Assembly (NCBI RefSeq): GCF_006782915.1
Contig: NZ_VCNP01000056.1
Span: forward strand, 868,001 to 932,000
Direction: 5' to 3'
Length of the DNA: 64,000 nucleotides
Origin: Streptomyces calvus
GTDB taxonomy: Bacteria > Actinomycetota > Actinomycetes > Streptomycetales > Streptomycetaceae
Shown: positions 51,494 through 60,492 of the stretch, piece after piece
Layout of the letters: the number at the start of each line of letters is the position of its first letter
Numbering within the stretch: position 1 is the first letter of the stretch
The notes under the pieces: model-generated
The model's database searches: none
Told to the model about the DNA's origin: nothing
Seen by the model: the letters and a program-made list of their open reading frames with translations, nothing else
Position numbers and translations under genes: made by a program

Positions 51494-53620
51494 GTGAAAC
51501 GCAGACCCGGGAGGCTCCTCCCGGCCGCATTGTCGCTGGCCTCGCTGGTCATCGGCTCGCTGTTCGCCGGCGCGGGCACCGCGTCCGCTTCCCCGCCCGG
51601 CCACGACAAGGCACCGGGCGCGACCACCACGACGCGTTCGGTGGCCACCGCGGACGCCGAGGCCGCCGGAGTGCTGTCGCGCGCCGAGCGGGTGGCCAAA
51701 CTGACCGGGCCCGGCTCGACCAGCGCGACCGACGTCCGCTGGCAGGTCAAGGCGACCGACCTCGGCGTCATGTGGGACAACGGCAAAGGCGAGATCCTCA
51801 CCGCCTTCGGCGACTCGTACGGCAACGGCTGGACGGGGCCCGGTGCCGCGGTCGGCGACCAGGCCACCCTGGACTGGCGCTGCAACCTGGTGGCGCGCAG
51901 CGCCGACCACAACCTGGCCGACGGCATGAACATCGACAGCATGGCGACGGACCGGCCGGGCCACGCCAAGCAGGTCCTGCCGTGCAAGCGCGTCGACAAC
52001 GACGAACTGACCACCATCCCCACCGCCGGCATCTCGGTCGGCGACCGGCAGTACATGCACTACATGTCGGTGCGCCGCTGGAGCTCGAAGGGCGGCGAGT
52101 GGTTCACCAACTACTCGGGCATCGCCTACTCGGACGACAACGGCGAGAACTGGGTGAAGGACGCCGACGCCCGCTGGCAGAACGACGCGTCCTTCGGCAA
52201 CAAGTTCCAGATGGCGGCGATGCTCAAGCAGGGCGGCTACGTCTACCTGTACGGCACCAGGAACGGGCGCTTCGGGGAGGCGTTCCTGTCCCGCGTGCCC
52301 GAAGGGCAGCTCCTGGAACCCGGTGCCTACCGGTACTGGACGGGCGGCGACTGGGTGACCGACTCGTACGCCGCGACGCCGATCGCCGGGGCACCGGTCG
52401 GTGAACTGTCCGTGCAGTACAGCCGCTATCTCGGCCGGTTCGTCATGATGTACCTGGACGACCCGGGCGGCGCGATCGTGATGCGGACCTCGGCGACGCC
52501 GTGGGGGCCGTGGAGCGGCAAGCAGGTGGTCGCGTCCGGCGCCGACTACCCGCAGCTGTACGGGTCGTTCATCCACCCGTGGTCGGCCGACTCCAACAGC
52601 CCGTATCTCTACTTCGCGATGTCGCAGTGGCAGCCGTACAACGTGTTCCTGATGCGGGTGCGGCTCACCGGCGGCGGCATGATGAGCGGTTCCCCGGCCG
52701 ACTTCGACGGCGACCTGAAAGACGACATCGTCACCTTCACCCAGGACGACCGGGCCGACGCCTATGTCGCGAGGTCCACGGGCAGCGGGTTCGACGGCCG
52801 GGAGGTGAAGTGGAACGACCACTTCGCGCCGGGCGGGGAGACGCCGTTGACCGGTGACTTCAACGGCGACGACAAGGACGACGCGGTCACCTTCACCCAC
52901 GGCACGAACGCGGACGTGTACGTCGCCGCCTCCACCGGCACCTCCTTCGAGACGGGCCGGAAATGGCACGACCACTTCGCGCCCGGCCGTGAGGTGCCCG
53001 CGGTCGGCGACTTCGACGGCGACGGCCTGGACGACATCATCACCTTCACCCGCGAGGACACGGCCGACGTGTACGTCGCCCTCTCGGACGGCGGCACCTT
53101 CGGCGCAGGCCTGAAATGGCACGACGACTTCGCGCCGTGGGCCCAGTTCCCGGCCGTCGGCGACGTCGACGGGAACGGCCTGGACGACATCATCGCCTTC
53201 ACCCAGGACGACAACAACGAGGTGTGGGTCGCCCTGAACGAGGGCGGAGAGTTCGGCGCCCCGTACAAGGCGCACGACCACTTCGCCCCCGAGGGCGAGC
53301 GGCCGCGCGTCGGTGATGTCGACGGGGACGGGAAGGACGACATCGTCACCTTCACCGGTGGCGAGGCGAGCGACGTCCATGTGGCCCTGTCCGACGGCGC
53401 GGTCTTCGGCGCCGGCCTGAAGTGGGCGGACTACTTCGCCCCGGACGGCGAGTTCCCGTACCTGGGCGACTACGACGGCGACGGCCTGGACGACATCGTC
53501 ACCTTCACCCACAACGACCTGGCCGACGTCTACGTGAACCTGTCCAACGGGACGGACGGCTTCGTCGACGGCAGTAAGTGGCACGACTTCTTCGGCCTCG
53601 CCGGAGAGACCAGCCTCTGA
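51494..53620 (+). CDS. Secreted DUF4185 (GH183-like) protein with VCBS module
   Basis: A 708-residue protein from the second of two adjacent GTG codons, which has better spacing from AAGGAA. Residues 1-33 are a signal peptide ending in AGTASA. Residues about 60-395 are a clear DUF4185 domain: VKATDLGVMWDNGKGEILTAFGDSYG, WRCNLVARSADHNLADGMNIDS, GISVGDRQYMHYMSVRRW and SATPWGPWSG. Some DUF4185 proteins are endo-D-arabinanases of CAZy family GH183 that cut mycobacterial arabinogalactan. VCBS repeats run from about 397 to the end (FFGLAGETSL). It closes the cluster before a hairpin. Confidence 0.9.
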   Translation: MKRRPGRLLPAALSLASLVIGSLFAGAGTASASPPGHDKAPGATTTTRSVATADAEAAGVLSRAERVAKLTGPGSTSATDVRWQVKATDLGVMWDNGKGEILTAFGDSYGNGWTGPGAAVGDQATLDWRCNLVARSADHNLADGMNIDSMATDRPGHAKQVLPCKRVDNDELTTIPTAGISVGDRQYMHYMSVRRWSSKGGEWFTNYSGIAYSDDNGENWVKDADARWQNDASFGNKFQMAAMLKQGGYVYLYGTRNGRFGEAFLSRVPEGQLLEPGAYRYWTGGDWVTDSYAATPIAGAPVGELSVQYSRYLGRFVMMYLDDPGGAIVMRTSATPWGPWSGKQVVASGADYPQLYGSFIHPWSADSNSPYLYFAMSQWQPYNVFLMRVRLTGGGMMSGSPADFDGDLKDDIVTFTQDDRADAYVARSTGSGFDGREVKWNDHFAPGGETPLTGDFNGDDKDDAVTFTHGTNADVYVAASTGTSFETGRKWHDHFAPGREVPAVGDFDGDGLDDIITFTREDTADVYVALSDGGTFGAGLKWHDDFAPWAQFPAVGDVDGNGLDDIIAFTQDDNNEVWVALNEGGEFGAPYKAHDHFAPEGERPRVGDVDGDGKDDIVTFTGGEASDVHVALSDGAVFGAGLKWADYFAPDGEFPYLGDYDGDGLDDIVTFTHNDLADVYVNLSNGTDGFVDGSKWHDFFGLAGETSL

Positions 53621-53638
53621 CGCCACCCGCCCCTGACC

Positions 53639-53692
53639 GGCCCGGCCGGCCGCGGCTCCCGCTCCCCGTACGGGACCACGGCCGGCCGGGCC
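53639..53692 (+). terminator. Hairpin after the secreted-enzyme cluster
   Basis: GGCCCGGCCGGCCG (53639-53652) pairs perfectly over 14 bp with CGGCCGGCCGGGCC (53679-53692), loop 26 bases, 18 bases past the last stop. Confidence 0.65.
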
Positions 53693-53824
53693 TTCCCGTC
53701 CTTCCGCAACTCCGGCCGCCTCGACGCGTGTTCTGGATCACACGCCGGGGAATGAGTTGCGGGCGTGGGAGAAACCGTATCCAACGGGTGACCGGTGAGT
53801 GCCCGGATGCGACGATGAGGGGCC

Positions 53825-54481
53825 ATGACTGCTGGGTGGGGTGCTCGCACGGGACGGGCCGCGGTGTTCGCGGCCGTCTGCGTCGTGCTCGCCGCCCTCG
53901 GGCACGTCACGATGTCCGGCGACCGGCTCCCCCTGTGGACGCTCGCGTCCGGCTGGGCCGTGACCGGCCTCGTGGGCTGGGGACTCGCGGGACGTGAGCG
54001 CGGGCTGTTGCCGATCGTCGCCGTCGCCGTCGCCGCCCAGACGGCTCTGCACTCCGCCTTCTCCCTCGTGAGCCCCGCCGGCCACGGGGCAGCGGGAACG
54101 ATGCCGCACGGCATGCGGCACCCCATGCCGATGCCCGTGCCCACGTCGATGCCGCACACCACGGACGCCGGGTACGCCATGGACACGCACCCGGCACCCG
54201 CCGGCGACACCTCGCTCGGCATGCTCGCCGCCCACCTGCTGGCCGCGCTGCTGTGCGGCCTGTGGCTGGGGTACGGGGAACGGGCCGTGTTCCGGGTGCT
54301 GCGGGCCGTCGCCGGATGGCTGGCCGCTCCGCTGCGGCTGCTGTTCCTCACACCCGCGCCGGCGCACCGCCCGCCCCTCCGCGTCCGCCGGCGACAGCGC
54401 GCGGACCGGGCGCCGCGCCTGCTCCTCCTCGTCCACGCAATCACCTCTCGCGGTCCACCCGCCGGGGCCGCTGCCGTCTGA
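53825..54481 (+). CDS. Met/His-rich integral membrane protein
   Basis: A 218-residue protein not recognised by name. Hydrophobic helices lie near residues 12-29 (AAVFAAVCVVLAALGHV), 38-55, 60-82 and 130-150 (LGMLAAHLLAALLCGLWLGY). Between them a Met/His/Pro-rich loop at about 88-125 (HGMRHPMPMPVPTSMPHTT) resembles copper-binding segments. The C-terminus is strongly basic and proline-rich. The ECF sigma gene follows after 153 bases. A role in copper homeostasis is a guess from composition. Confidence 0.72.
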   Translation: MTAGWGARTGRAAVFAAVCVVLAALGHVTMSGDRLPLWTLASGWAVTGLVGWGLAGRERGLLPIVAVAVAAQTALHSAFSLVSPAGHGAAGTMPHGMRHPMPMPVPTSMPHTTDAGYAMDTHPAPAGDTSLGMLAAHLLAALLCGLWLGYGERAVFRVLRAVAGWLAAPLRLLFLTPAPAHRPPLRVRRRQRADRAPRLLLLVHAITSRGPPAGAAAV

Positions 54482-54634
54482 CGGCAGCCGGTGACACCCG
54501 GGCCGCCCCAGCGCGCCCCGGGAAACCGGCCGTGCACCGGTGCGCCCAGTTCGTCGGCGCACCGCACGCGGCCGAGCCCCGCTCACCGGACCGCGCACAC
54601 CCGCGGTCTTCGGTTCCTCCGCGAAGGACATCAG

Positions 54635-55249
54635 GTGATCACCTCTGCCCTGCCCGCTTCTCCCGGAAGACCCACCGACGACGCGGCGACCGCCTGGGCG
54701 CTGGCCGCGCGCGGCGGCGACGCCGACGCCGTCGACCACTTCGTGCGCGCCCTGCACCGCGACGTCATCCGCTACGTCGCCCATCTCGGCGCCGACCCGC
54801 AGGCGGTGGACGATCTGACGCAGGACACGTTCCTGCGGGCACTCGGCAGCCTGCACCGGTTCGAGGGCCGTTCCTCGGCCCGCACCTGGCTGCTCGCCAT
54901 CGCCCGCCGTGCGGTGGCCGACAGCCACCGGCACACGGCCGCACGGCCCCGGACGGCCGACGTGCCCGACTGGCAGCTGTCCGTGGAGCGGGCGCAGCCG
55001 CGCGGGCTGCCCGGCTTCGACGACGGGATCGCCCTGCTCGACCTGCTGGACCTGCTGCCGGACGAGCGGCGCGAGGCGTTCGTCCTCACCCAGCTGCTCG
55101 GCCTGCCGTACGCGGAGGCGGCCGCACTCGGCGACTGCCCGGTCGGCACGGTCCGCTCCCGCGTGGCCCGCGCGCGGACGACGCTCGCCGCCCTCGTCAC
55201 CGAGGCCGAGCGGACGGGCCCGGTCGTGCGACGACGGCGTCCGGACTGA
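54635..55249 (+). CDS. ECF-type RNA polymerase sigma factor
   Basis: A 204-residue sigma-70 family protein with region 2 (VDHFVRALHRDVIRYVAHLGADPQAVDDLTQDTFLRALGSLHRFEGRSSARTWLLAIARR) and region 4 (LLDLLPDERREAFVLTQLLGLPYAEAAALGDCPVGTVRSRVARAR). The layout is close to the SigC-like group. No anti-sigma factor gene is adjacent unless the upstream membrane protein plays that part. The GTG at 54635 follows AAGGA; the open frame upstream is proline-rich noise. Confidence 0.93.
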   Translation: MITSALPASPGRPTDDAATAWALAARGGDADAVDHFVRALHRDVIRYVAHLGADPQAVDDLTQDTFLRALGSLHRFEGRSSARTWLLAIARRAVADSHRHTAARPRTADVPDWQLSVERAQPRGLPGFDDGIALLDLLDLLPDERREAFVLTQLLGLPYAEAAALGDCPVGTVRSRVARARTTLAALVTEAERTGPVVRRRRPD

Positions 55250-55407
55250 GCGCCCCCGGCCACCTCACCGTGCCCCCTCACCCGAATGGCGCCCCCGAGT
55301 GGACAGGCGGACGATGAAGTGGTGGGGCCCGGCCCCCGCCGGTGCCGTTCCGGGCAGACGGAGACCGGACCCGACCGCGCGGAGCGACGGTCGGAAGGAA
55401 AAGGATC

Positions 55408-55767
55408 ATGCTCGAAATCAAGATGCTGGACAAGCCGGACGAGAGGCGCGACTTCCCCCGGGGACACCTGGAAGCCGTCCACATGACAGGGCTGGACTTC
55501 GCCGTGGCCACCTTCGAACCCGGGTGGCGCTGGACCGAGTCCGTCGGCCCCATCGCGGGCACGGAGAGCTGCCAGATCCACCACAACGGCTATGTCGTCC
55601 AGGGCCGTCTGCACATCCGTATGGACGACGGAGGGGAGAGCGAGGTCGGCCCCGGCGACGTCTTCGTGTGCTCGCCGGGACACGACGCCTGGGTCGTCGG
55701 CGACGAGCCGGTCGTGGTGTACGACTTCGCCGGCGGCATGGCACAGGAGTACGCGAAGGCGGACTGA
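55408..55767 (+). CDS. Small cupin-domain protein
   Basis: A 119-residue single-domain cupin. HHNGYVVQGRLHIRMDDGGESEVGPGDVFVCSPGHDAWVVGDEPVVVYDF covers both cupin motifs; the first has only part of the usual metal set (His-His, then Glu missing), so metal binding is uncertain. The N-terminus MLEIKMLDKPDERRDFPRGHLEAV is typical of a small actinomycete family. The ATG follows GGAAAAGGA. A strong hairpin lies downstream. Confidence 0.88.
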   Translation: MLEIKMLDKPDERRDFPRGHLEAVHMTGLDFAVATFEPGWRWTESVGPIAGTESCQIHHNGYVVQGRLHIRMDDGGESEVGPGDVFVCSPGHDAWVVGDEPVVVYDFAGGMAQEYAKAD

Positions 55768-55892
55768 TCGGATCGACGTACTGGCGGGGCCGGCCGGGGC
55801 CGTGGCCGGTCTCGGCGGTGCCGAGGGGCCGGCCGGTACCTCGGCCGGCTCCCGGCCCGCACCGGACCCGGCGGCGTGAACGACGCCGGTCG

Positions 55893-55928
55893 GCCGTCCT
55901 GCTCGGCACGACGGCCGAGCAGGACGGC
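55893..55928. terminator. Bidirectional hairpin terminator
   Basis: GCCGTCCTGCTCGGC (55893-55907) pairs over 15 bp with GCCGAGCAGGACGGC (55914-55928) around a six-base loop, between the cupin gene and the convergent VWA gene. Confidence 0.85.
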
Positions 55929-55951
55929 ACAGGCCCCGCCCGGTGCCCCGG

Positions 55952-57316
55952 TCACACCGGCAGCAGTCGTCCCACCAGCGCGTCCAACTGCCGTACGTTC
56001 CGGCACTCGTACATCTCCACCAGCTCCGCGTACTCGGGTGCCGCGGAGTCGCCCGTCCCCCAGTGGGAGCGCGGTTCGGGGTTCAGCCAGTGGACACGCC
56101 GGGCGTGCCGCACCAGCTCGCGCACGGCCGGGAGGTTCGGGTCGGCCATGTTGGTGCGGGCGTCACCGAGGACGAACACCGTGGTGCGCGGGCCCACGGC
56201 AGCCGCGTACCGCTCGATGAACTCGCCCAGTGCCGCGCCGTAGTCGCTGCCGCCGTGCCAGCCGGTGAGGTCCGCCTCGTCCCGGATCCGCGCGCCCAGG
56301 CCCTCCGGGTCGGCGGCGCCGTGCACGAGCAGCCCGGTCACCTCGTCGACCCGGTTGACGAAGGCGAACACCCGCACCCTGCCGAACTGGTCGTGCAGGG
56401 CCTGCACCAGCAGCATCGTGAAGTCGGAGAACCCGGCCACCGACCCCGACACGTCGCACAGCAGCACCAGTTCGGGCCGGGCGGGCCGGCGTCGGCGCAG
56501 CACCGGCCGCATCGGCACCCCGCCGGTCGACAGCGAACCGCGCACCGTGCGCCGCAGGTCGATGCTGCCGCGGGCGGCCCGGCGGCGGCGCGCGGCCAGC
56601 CGGGTCGCGAGCTTCCTGGCCAGCGGCTGCACCGTCCGGCGCAGCTCGGCCAGCCGGTCCTTCCCAGCGAACAGGAAGTCGACGCGGTCGGCGGTCGGGG
56701 CCACGGCGCGCCGGGCGATCTCGTCGCGGCCCCGCCGTTCGGCCACCCGGCGCCGCGCCTCCGCGGCCACCAGCCGCCGGAACTCCTCGATGCGCCGCCG
56801 GATCTCGTCCTCCAGGAGCCGGTCGCCGAAGCCCGCGCCGCCGTCCCGCCCGCGCACCTCGTTGCGCACCCGCGCCAGCAGGGTCTGCGGACGCAGCCGG
56901 TCCAGTGCCTGGTACGACGACCAGCCGTCCGATCCCGGTGAACTCCCGTACCCGCCGAACCCGTCGACCGCCTCCACCGCCAGCCGGCCCATCAGCGCCG
57001 TGTCGTTGTCGGCGAGGGCGGCCGCCAGCCGGTCCCGCAGGCCCTCCCGGTCCGCCGGCCCGCCCTCCGGCGCGCCGACCGCGCGCGGGAAGTACAGGTC
57101 GAAGACCGCGTCGAACACCGGGCGTTGAGCGGTGCCGTGCAGCAGGGTCGCCGCCAGGCCCTCCCGGAGCAGCTCCCGGTCGGCGAGCCCGAGCGCCTCC
57201 ACCGCCCGTGCCGCGTCCACGGTCTCGCCGGTGCCGATCCGCAGGCCGTGCGAGCGGAGCGCGTCGACCAGCCCCGTCAGCCGCTCCGCGAGGTCCGTGG
57301 CGGCGACGGCGTTCAC
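55952..57316 (-). CDS. VWA-domain protein, CoxE-like
   Basis: A 454-residue protein. The N-terminal half is helical with Arg-rich segments (KLATRLAARRRRAARGSIDLRRTVRGS). The C-terminal von Willebrand A domain begins LVLLCDVSGSVAGFSDFTMLLVQAL, with the DxSxS MIDAS motif, and later has TGWHGGSDYGAAL and FVLGDART. Such proteins pair with MoxR ATPases to assemble or activate metal enzymes. The GTG start overlaps the ATPase stop (GTGA), so the two are coupled. No carbon monoxide dehydrogenase genes adjoin it. Confidence 0.92.
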   Translation of the reverse strand: MNAVAATDLAERLTGLVDALRSHGLRIGTGETVDAARAVEALGLADRELLREGLAATLLHGTAQRPVFDAVFDLYFPRAVGAPEGGPADREGLRDRLAAALADNDTALMGRLAVEAVDGFGGYGSSPGSDGWSSYQALDRLRPQTLLARVRNEVRGRDGGAGFGDRLLEDEIRRRIEEFRRLVAAEARRRVAERRGRDEIARRAVAPTADRVDFLFAGKDRLAELRRTVQPLARKLATRLAARRRRAARGSIDLRRTVRGSLSTGGVPMRPVLRRRRPARPELVLLCDVSGSVAGFSDFTMLLVQALHDQFGRVRVFAFVNRVDEVTGLLVHGAADPEGLGARIRDEADLTGWHGGSDYGAALGEFIERYAAAVGPRTTVFVLGDARTNMADPNLPAVRELVRHARRVHWLNPEPRSHWGTGDSAAPEYAELVEMYECRNVRQLDALVGRLLPV

Positions 57317-58170
57317 ACCGCGTCCAGGTCGAGCTTGGCCGCCGCCTTCAGGACGTCGTCCTGGTGCTTGAGGACCACGCCCAGGCTGTCGCGTACGACC
57401 GTCTCGTCCAGGGTGCCGGCGCCCAGCGCGAGCAGGGTGCGGGCCCAGTCGACGGTCTCGGCGACCGACGGCGCCTTCCGCAGGTCCATCGCGCGCAGCG
57501 CCCCGACCACCCGTACGACGGAGTCGGCGAGCGCCGCGTCGATCCCCGGCACCTTCAGCCGGACGATCCGCCGTTCCAGTTCCGCGTCGGGGTAGCCGAT
57601 GTGCAGGAACAGACAGCGGCGGCGCAGCGCCTCGGACAGCTCCCGGGTGGCGTTCGAGGTGAGGACGACGAACGGACGGCGGGCCGCGGTGATCGTGCCC
57701 AGCTCGGGCACGGTCACCTGGAAGTCGCCGAGCACCTCCAGGAGCAGGCCCTCCACCTCGACGTCCGCCTTGTCGGTCTCGTCGATCAGCAGCACCTTGG
57801 GGTCGTCGCCGCGGATGGCGGTCAGCAGCGGGCGGGGCAGCAGGAACTCCTCGCCGAAGATGTCCGCGCGGGTCTCCTCCCAGCTCTCGTCCCGGCCGGC
57901 GCTGATCCGCAGCAACTGCTTGGCGTGGTTCCACTCGTACAGCGCCCGCGACTCGTCGACGCCCTCGTAGCACTGGAGCCGGACCAGCCGGGCCCCGGCG
58001 ACCTGCGCCACGGCCTTGGCCAGCTCGGTCTTGCCGACCCCGGCGGGGCCCTCCACCAGCAGCGGCTTGCCGAGCCGGTCGGCGAGGAAGACGGTCGTGG
58101 CGACCGCGTGCGACGCCAGATAGCCGGTTGCGGCGAGGCGTGCGGAGACGTCGTCGACGGAAGTGAACAA
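57313..58170 (-). CDS. MoxR-family AAA ATPase, CoxD-like
   Basis: A 285-residue AAA+ ATPase. Walker A GPAGVGKT is at residues 41-48, Walker B VLLIDETDKAD near 128-138, sensor VVLTSNATRELSEALRRRCLFLHIGYP follows with the arginine finger. TTG at 58170 is chosen as start because GGAGG lies seven bases upstream and the protein then begins LFTSVDDVSARL; an in-frame GTG at 58233 has no ribosome site. It works as a chaperone ATPase with the downstream VWA protein. Confidence 0.92.
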   Translation of the reverse strand: MFTSVDDVSARLAATGYLASHAVATTVFLADRLGKPLLVEGPAGVGKTELAKAVAQVAGARLVRLQCYEGVDESRALYEWNHAKQLLRISAGRDESWEETRADIFGEEFLLPRPLLTAIRGDDPKVLLIDETDKADVEVEGLLLEVLGDFQVTVPELGTITAARRPFVVLTSNATRELSEALRRRCLFLHIGYPDAELERRIVRLKVPGIDAALADSVVRVVGALRAMDLRKAPSVAETVDWARTLLALGAGTLDETVVRDSLGVVLKHQDDVLKAAAKLDLDAV

Positions 58171-58260
58171 CGGAAATCCTCCGGCTGGGCGCGGGAACGA
58201 CGGTGTCCGGGCACCCGTCGGACGCCCGTGCACCTATCCAAGCGCTTGCTCACCGCTCTG

Positions 58261-59571
58261 TCACGCGGCCGGCGCGACCGCCCTCACCACCGGTGTGCGC
58301 AGGACGCGCCGGGCCGTGGCCAGACTCGTGCCCAGCGTCGCCGCCGCGCCGATCGAGGCGACCGCGGCCCACACGCCGACCAGCTGCTCCGACAGGACCG
58401 CGTCACCGCGGACCACGGTGAACGGCACGATCCCGGCCAGCGCCGCCGGCGTGCCGAACAGCAGCCCGGTGACCGTCAGGACCAGCCCTTCGGCCCCCAC
58501 CACGCCCAGCACCTGCCCGGGCGTCGCCCCGGCGAGGCGCTGCTGCCCGAACTCCCGGCCGCGGTAACTCGTCGCCGCGTACAGAGAGTTGACCAGCATC
58601 ACGCAGACGAAGACCACCACGATGCCGACCACCGTGAAGTTCAGCGTCTCCAGGTTCTTCGCGTCGACCGACTTCACCAGCCCCGACGCCGCGACGGCCT
58701 CGCTCTCCACCGCCTGCATGGTCAGCGTCGCCGTGGACACCGCCGTGAACAGGATCAGCGACATCAGGATCCCGGCGAGCTGCCCGAACCGCTGCCGCAG
58801 GTTCCGCACCGCCAGCCATCCGCTCGCACCGCCCGGCGACAGCCGGTCGAGTACGGCCTGCAGCAGCCGCGGCGCCATCAGCGCCAGCCCCACCGACAGC
58901 AGGATCGACCCGTACGCGGGCGGCGCCATCAGCGCGGAGTCCGTCGCCGAGAACGCGAAGGTGGAGCACACCGCCACGGCACCGGCCACCAGCGCCGCGT
59001 ACGTGAGGAACGCGCGCGCCCCGCCGCGCCGCCGGTGTCCCCGCGCCGCCCGGCGCAGCGCGAGGAACGCCGCGCCCGCCGCCGTCAACAGCGTGATGCC
59101 GATGCCGGACACCAGCGCGACGACGCCGAAGGAGTGGTCGACCGACCGGGCGACCTGCCCGCTGTCCCGGAACACCTCCAGCAGCAGCCGCCCGCCGAGC
59201 ACCGCCGGGAGGACCGCGAGCGCCGCGCCCACCAGGGCCACCACCGCGGCCTCACCCACGACCATCCGCCTCAGCTGTGCCGGAGTCGCCCCCGAGCAGC
59301 GCAGCAGCTCCAACTCGGCCGCCCGCTGCCGCACGTTCACCGTCAGCGTCGAGGCGACGGCGAAGAACACCAGCAGCGTGCCGTATCCGCCGACCACGCC
59401 GGCCGCCGTCGTGAGGGTCTCGGAGCTGACCGGGTCCACGCCCGGTTGCCCGGCGGTGTCGTGCATCGAGTGGAACGTCATGACGATCGCCGCGCCCAGG
59501 AAGGCGGACAGCAGCGTCGCGAGGAACCGTCCGGGCCGCTGCCGGACCGACCGCATCGCCAGTACGACCAT
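58261..59571 (-). CDS. ABC transporter permease (FtsX/MacB type)
   Basis: A 436-residue permease with an N-terminal helix (RFLATLLSAFLGAAIVMTF), then two clusters of three to four helices (GYGTLLVFFAVASTLTVNVRQRAAELELLRCSGATPAQL; VVGIVVVFVCVMLVNSLYAATSYRGREFGQQRLAGATPGQVL). The ERxxLRxxGAT-type coupling segments are typical of FtsX-fold exporters. It begins three bases after the ATPase stop. Such pairs often export peptides or lipids or act in antibiotic response. Confidence 0.92.
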   Translation of the reverse strand: MVVLAMRSVRQRPGRFLATLLSAFLGAAIVMTFHSMHDTAGQPGVDPVSSETLTTAAGVVGGYGTLLVFFAVASTLTVNVRQRAAELELLRCSGATPAQLRRMVVGEAAVVALVGAALAVLPAVLGGRLLLEVFRDSGQVARSVDHSFGVVALVSGIGITLLTAAGAAFLALRRAARGHRRRGGARAFLTYAALVAGAVAVCSTFAFSATDSALMAPPAYGSILLSVGLALMAPRLLQAVLDRLSPGGASGWLAVRNLRQRFGQLAGILMSLILFTAVSTATLTMQAVESEAVAASGLVKSVDAKNLETLNFTVVGIVVVFVCVMLVNSLYAATSYRGREFGQQRLAGATPGQVLGVVGAEGLVLTVTGLLFGTPAALAGIVPFTVVRGDAVLSEQLVGVWAAVASIGAAATLGTSLATARRVLRTPVVRAVAPAA

Positions 59572-59574
59572 CGC

Positions 59575-60360
59575 TCACACCCCCGCCGTCACGTCGTCGC
59601 CCAGGTGGGCCAGCCGCTCGGCCACCGCGTCCGCCGTGGGCGCCTGGAGCCGGCCCGCGAGCCGGCCGTCCGCGAGGAACAGCACGCTGTCGGCGTAGGA
59701 GGCGGCGACCGGATCGTGCGTCACCATCACCACGGTCCGCCCGTGCACCCGCACCGCCTGCCGGAGCAGCGTCAGGACCTCCCGCGCGCTGCGCGTGTCC
59801 AGGGCACCGGTCGGCTCGTCCGCGAAGATCACCCGCGGTTCGGTGACCAGCGCACGGGCGATCGCCACCCGCTGCCGCTGACCGCCGGACAACTGCTCGG
59901 GCCGGTGCCCGAGCCGGTCGCCCAGCCCGACGGCGGTCAGGATCTCCCGGGTCCGGCCGCGGTCCACGCGCCGGCCCGCCAGCTTCAGCGGCAGCACCGT
60001 GTTCTGCGCGACCGTCAGCGTCTCCAGCAGGTTGTACTGCTGGAAGACGAACCCGATCCGCCCGCGCCGGAACCTCGTCAGCTCCGCCTCACTGCCGCCG
60101 GTCAGCTCCCTCCCGTCGACCCGCACGATCCCGCTGTCCGGCCGGTCCAGACCCGCCGCGCACTGCAGCAGCGTCGACTTGCCCGAGCCCGACGGCCCCA
60201 TCACGGCGGTGAACGTGCCCCGCGCCAGGCCGAGCGTCCCCCCGTCCAGGGCCGTCACGGCGCCGTCCCCGGTGCCGTACGTCTTGGTGACCTTCACCAG
60301 CCGCAGTGCCTCGGGGGCGGGCCCCGTGTCGTGGTCGCCGCGTGCCCCGCTGCGCACCAT
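59575..60360 (-). CDS. ABC transporter ATP-binding protein (MacB/LolD type)
   Basis: A 261-residue ATPase. LVKVTKTYGTGDGAVTALDG, Walker A GPSGSGKST, FVFQQYNLLETLTVAQNTVLPL, signature LSGGQRQRVAIARAL, Walker B VIFADEPTGALD and MVTHDP are all present. The second of two close ATG codons (60360) is chosen, since GGAGGGG sits at proper distance. It powers the adjoining FtsX-type permease. A dyad CCCG-ATA-CGGG near 60441-60451 upstream may be a response-regulator site. Confidence 0.94.
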   Translation of the reverse strand: MVRSGARGDHDTGPAPEALRLVKVTKTYGTGDGAVTALDGGTLGLARGTFTAVMGPSGSGKSTLLQCAAGLDRPDSGIVRVDGRELTGGSEAELTRFRRGRIGFVFQQYNLLETLTVAQNTVLPLKLAGRRVDRGRTREILTAVGLGDRLGHRPEQLSGGQRQRVAIARALVTEPRVIFADEPTGALDTRSAREVLTLLRQAVRVHGRTVVMVTHDPVAASYADSVLFLADGRLAGRLQAPTADAVAERLAHLGDDVTAGV

Positions 60361-60447
60361 GGTCATCCCCTCCGTCCGGCACACCCTGTGCCATGCGGAC
60401 GACGCTACGGAGCGGACGGCCGCGGCACACGGGGCGCAGAACCCGTA

Positions 60448-60475
60448 TCGGGGGTGTACTCACCGACACCCCCGA
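60448..60475. terminator. Small hairpin after lutC / upstream of ABC operon
   Basis: TCGGGGGTGT (60448-60457) pairs with ACACCCCCGA (60466-60475) over an eight-base loop. It could end the lut transcript or be a regulatory dyad for the ABC operon. Confidence 0.45.
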
Positions 60476-60492
60476 CGGGGCCCGGGCGCGGG

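Noticed and set aside
55952..58170. Carbon monoxide dehydrogenase accessory locus
   Set aside because: The MoxR/VWA pair resembles CoxD/CoxE, but no coxSML genes are linked; the molybdenum hydroxylase at 27-31 kb is far away and of PaoABC type.
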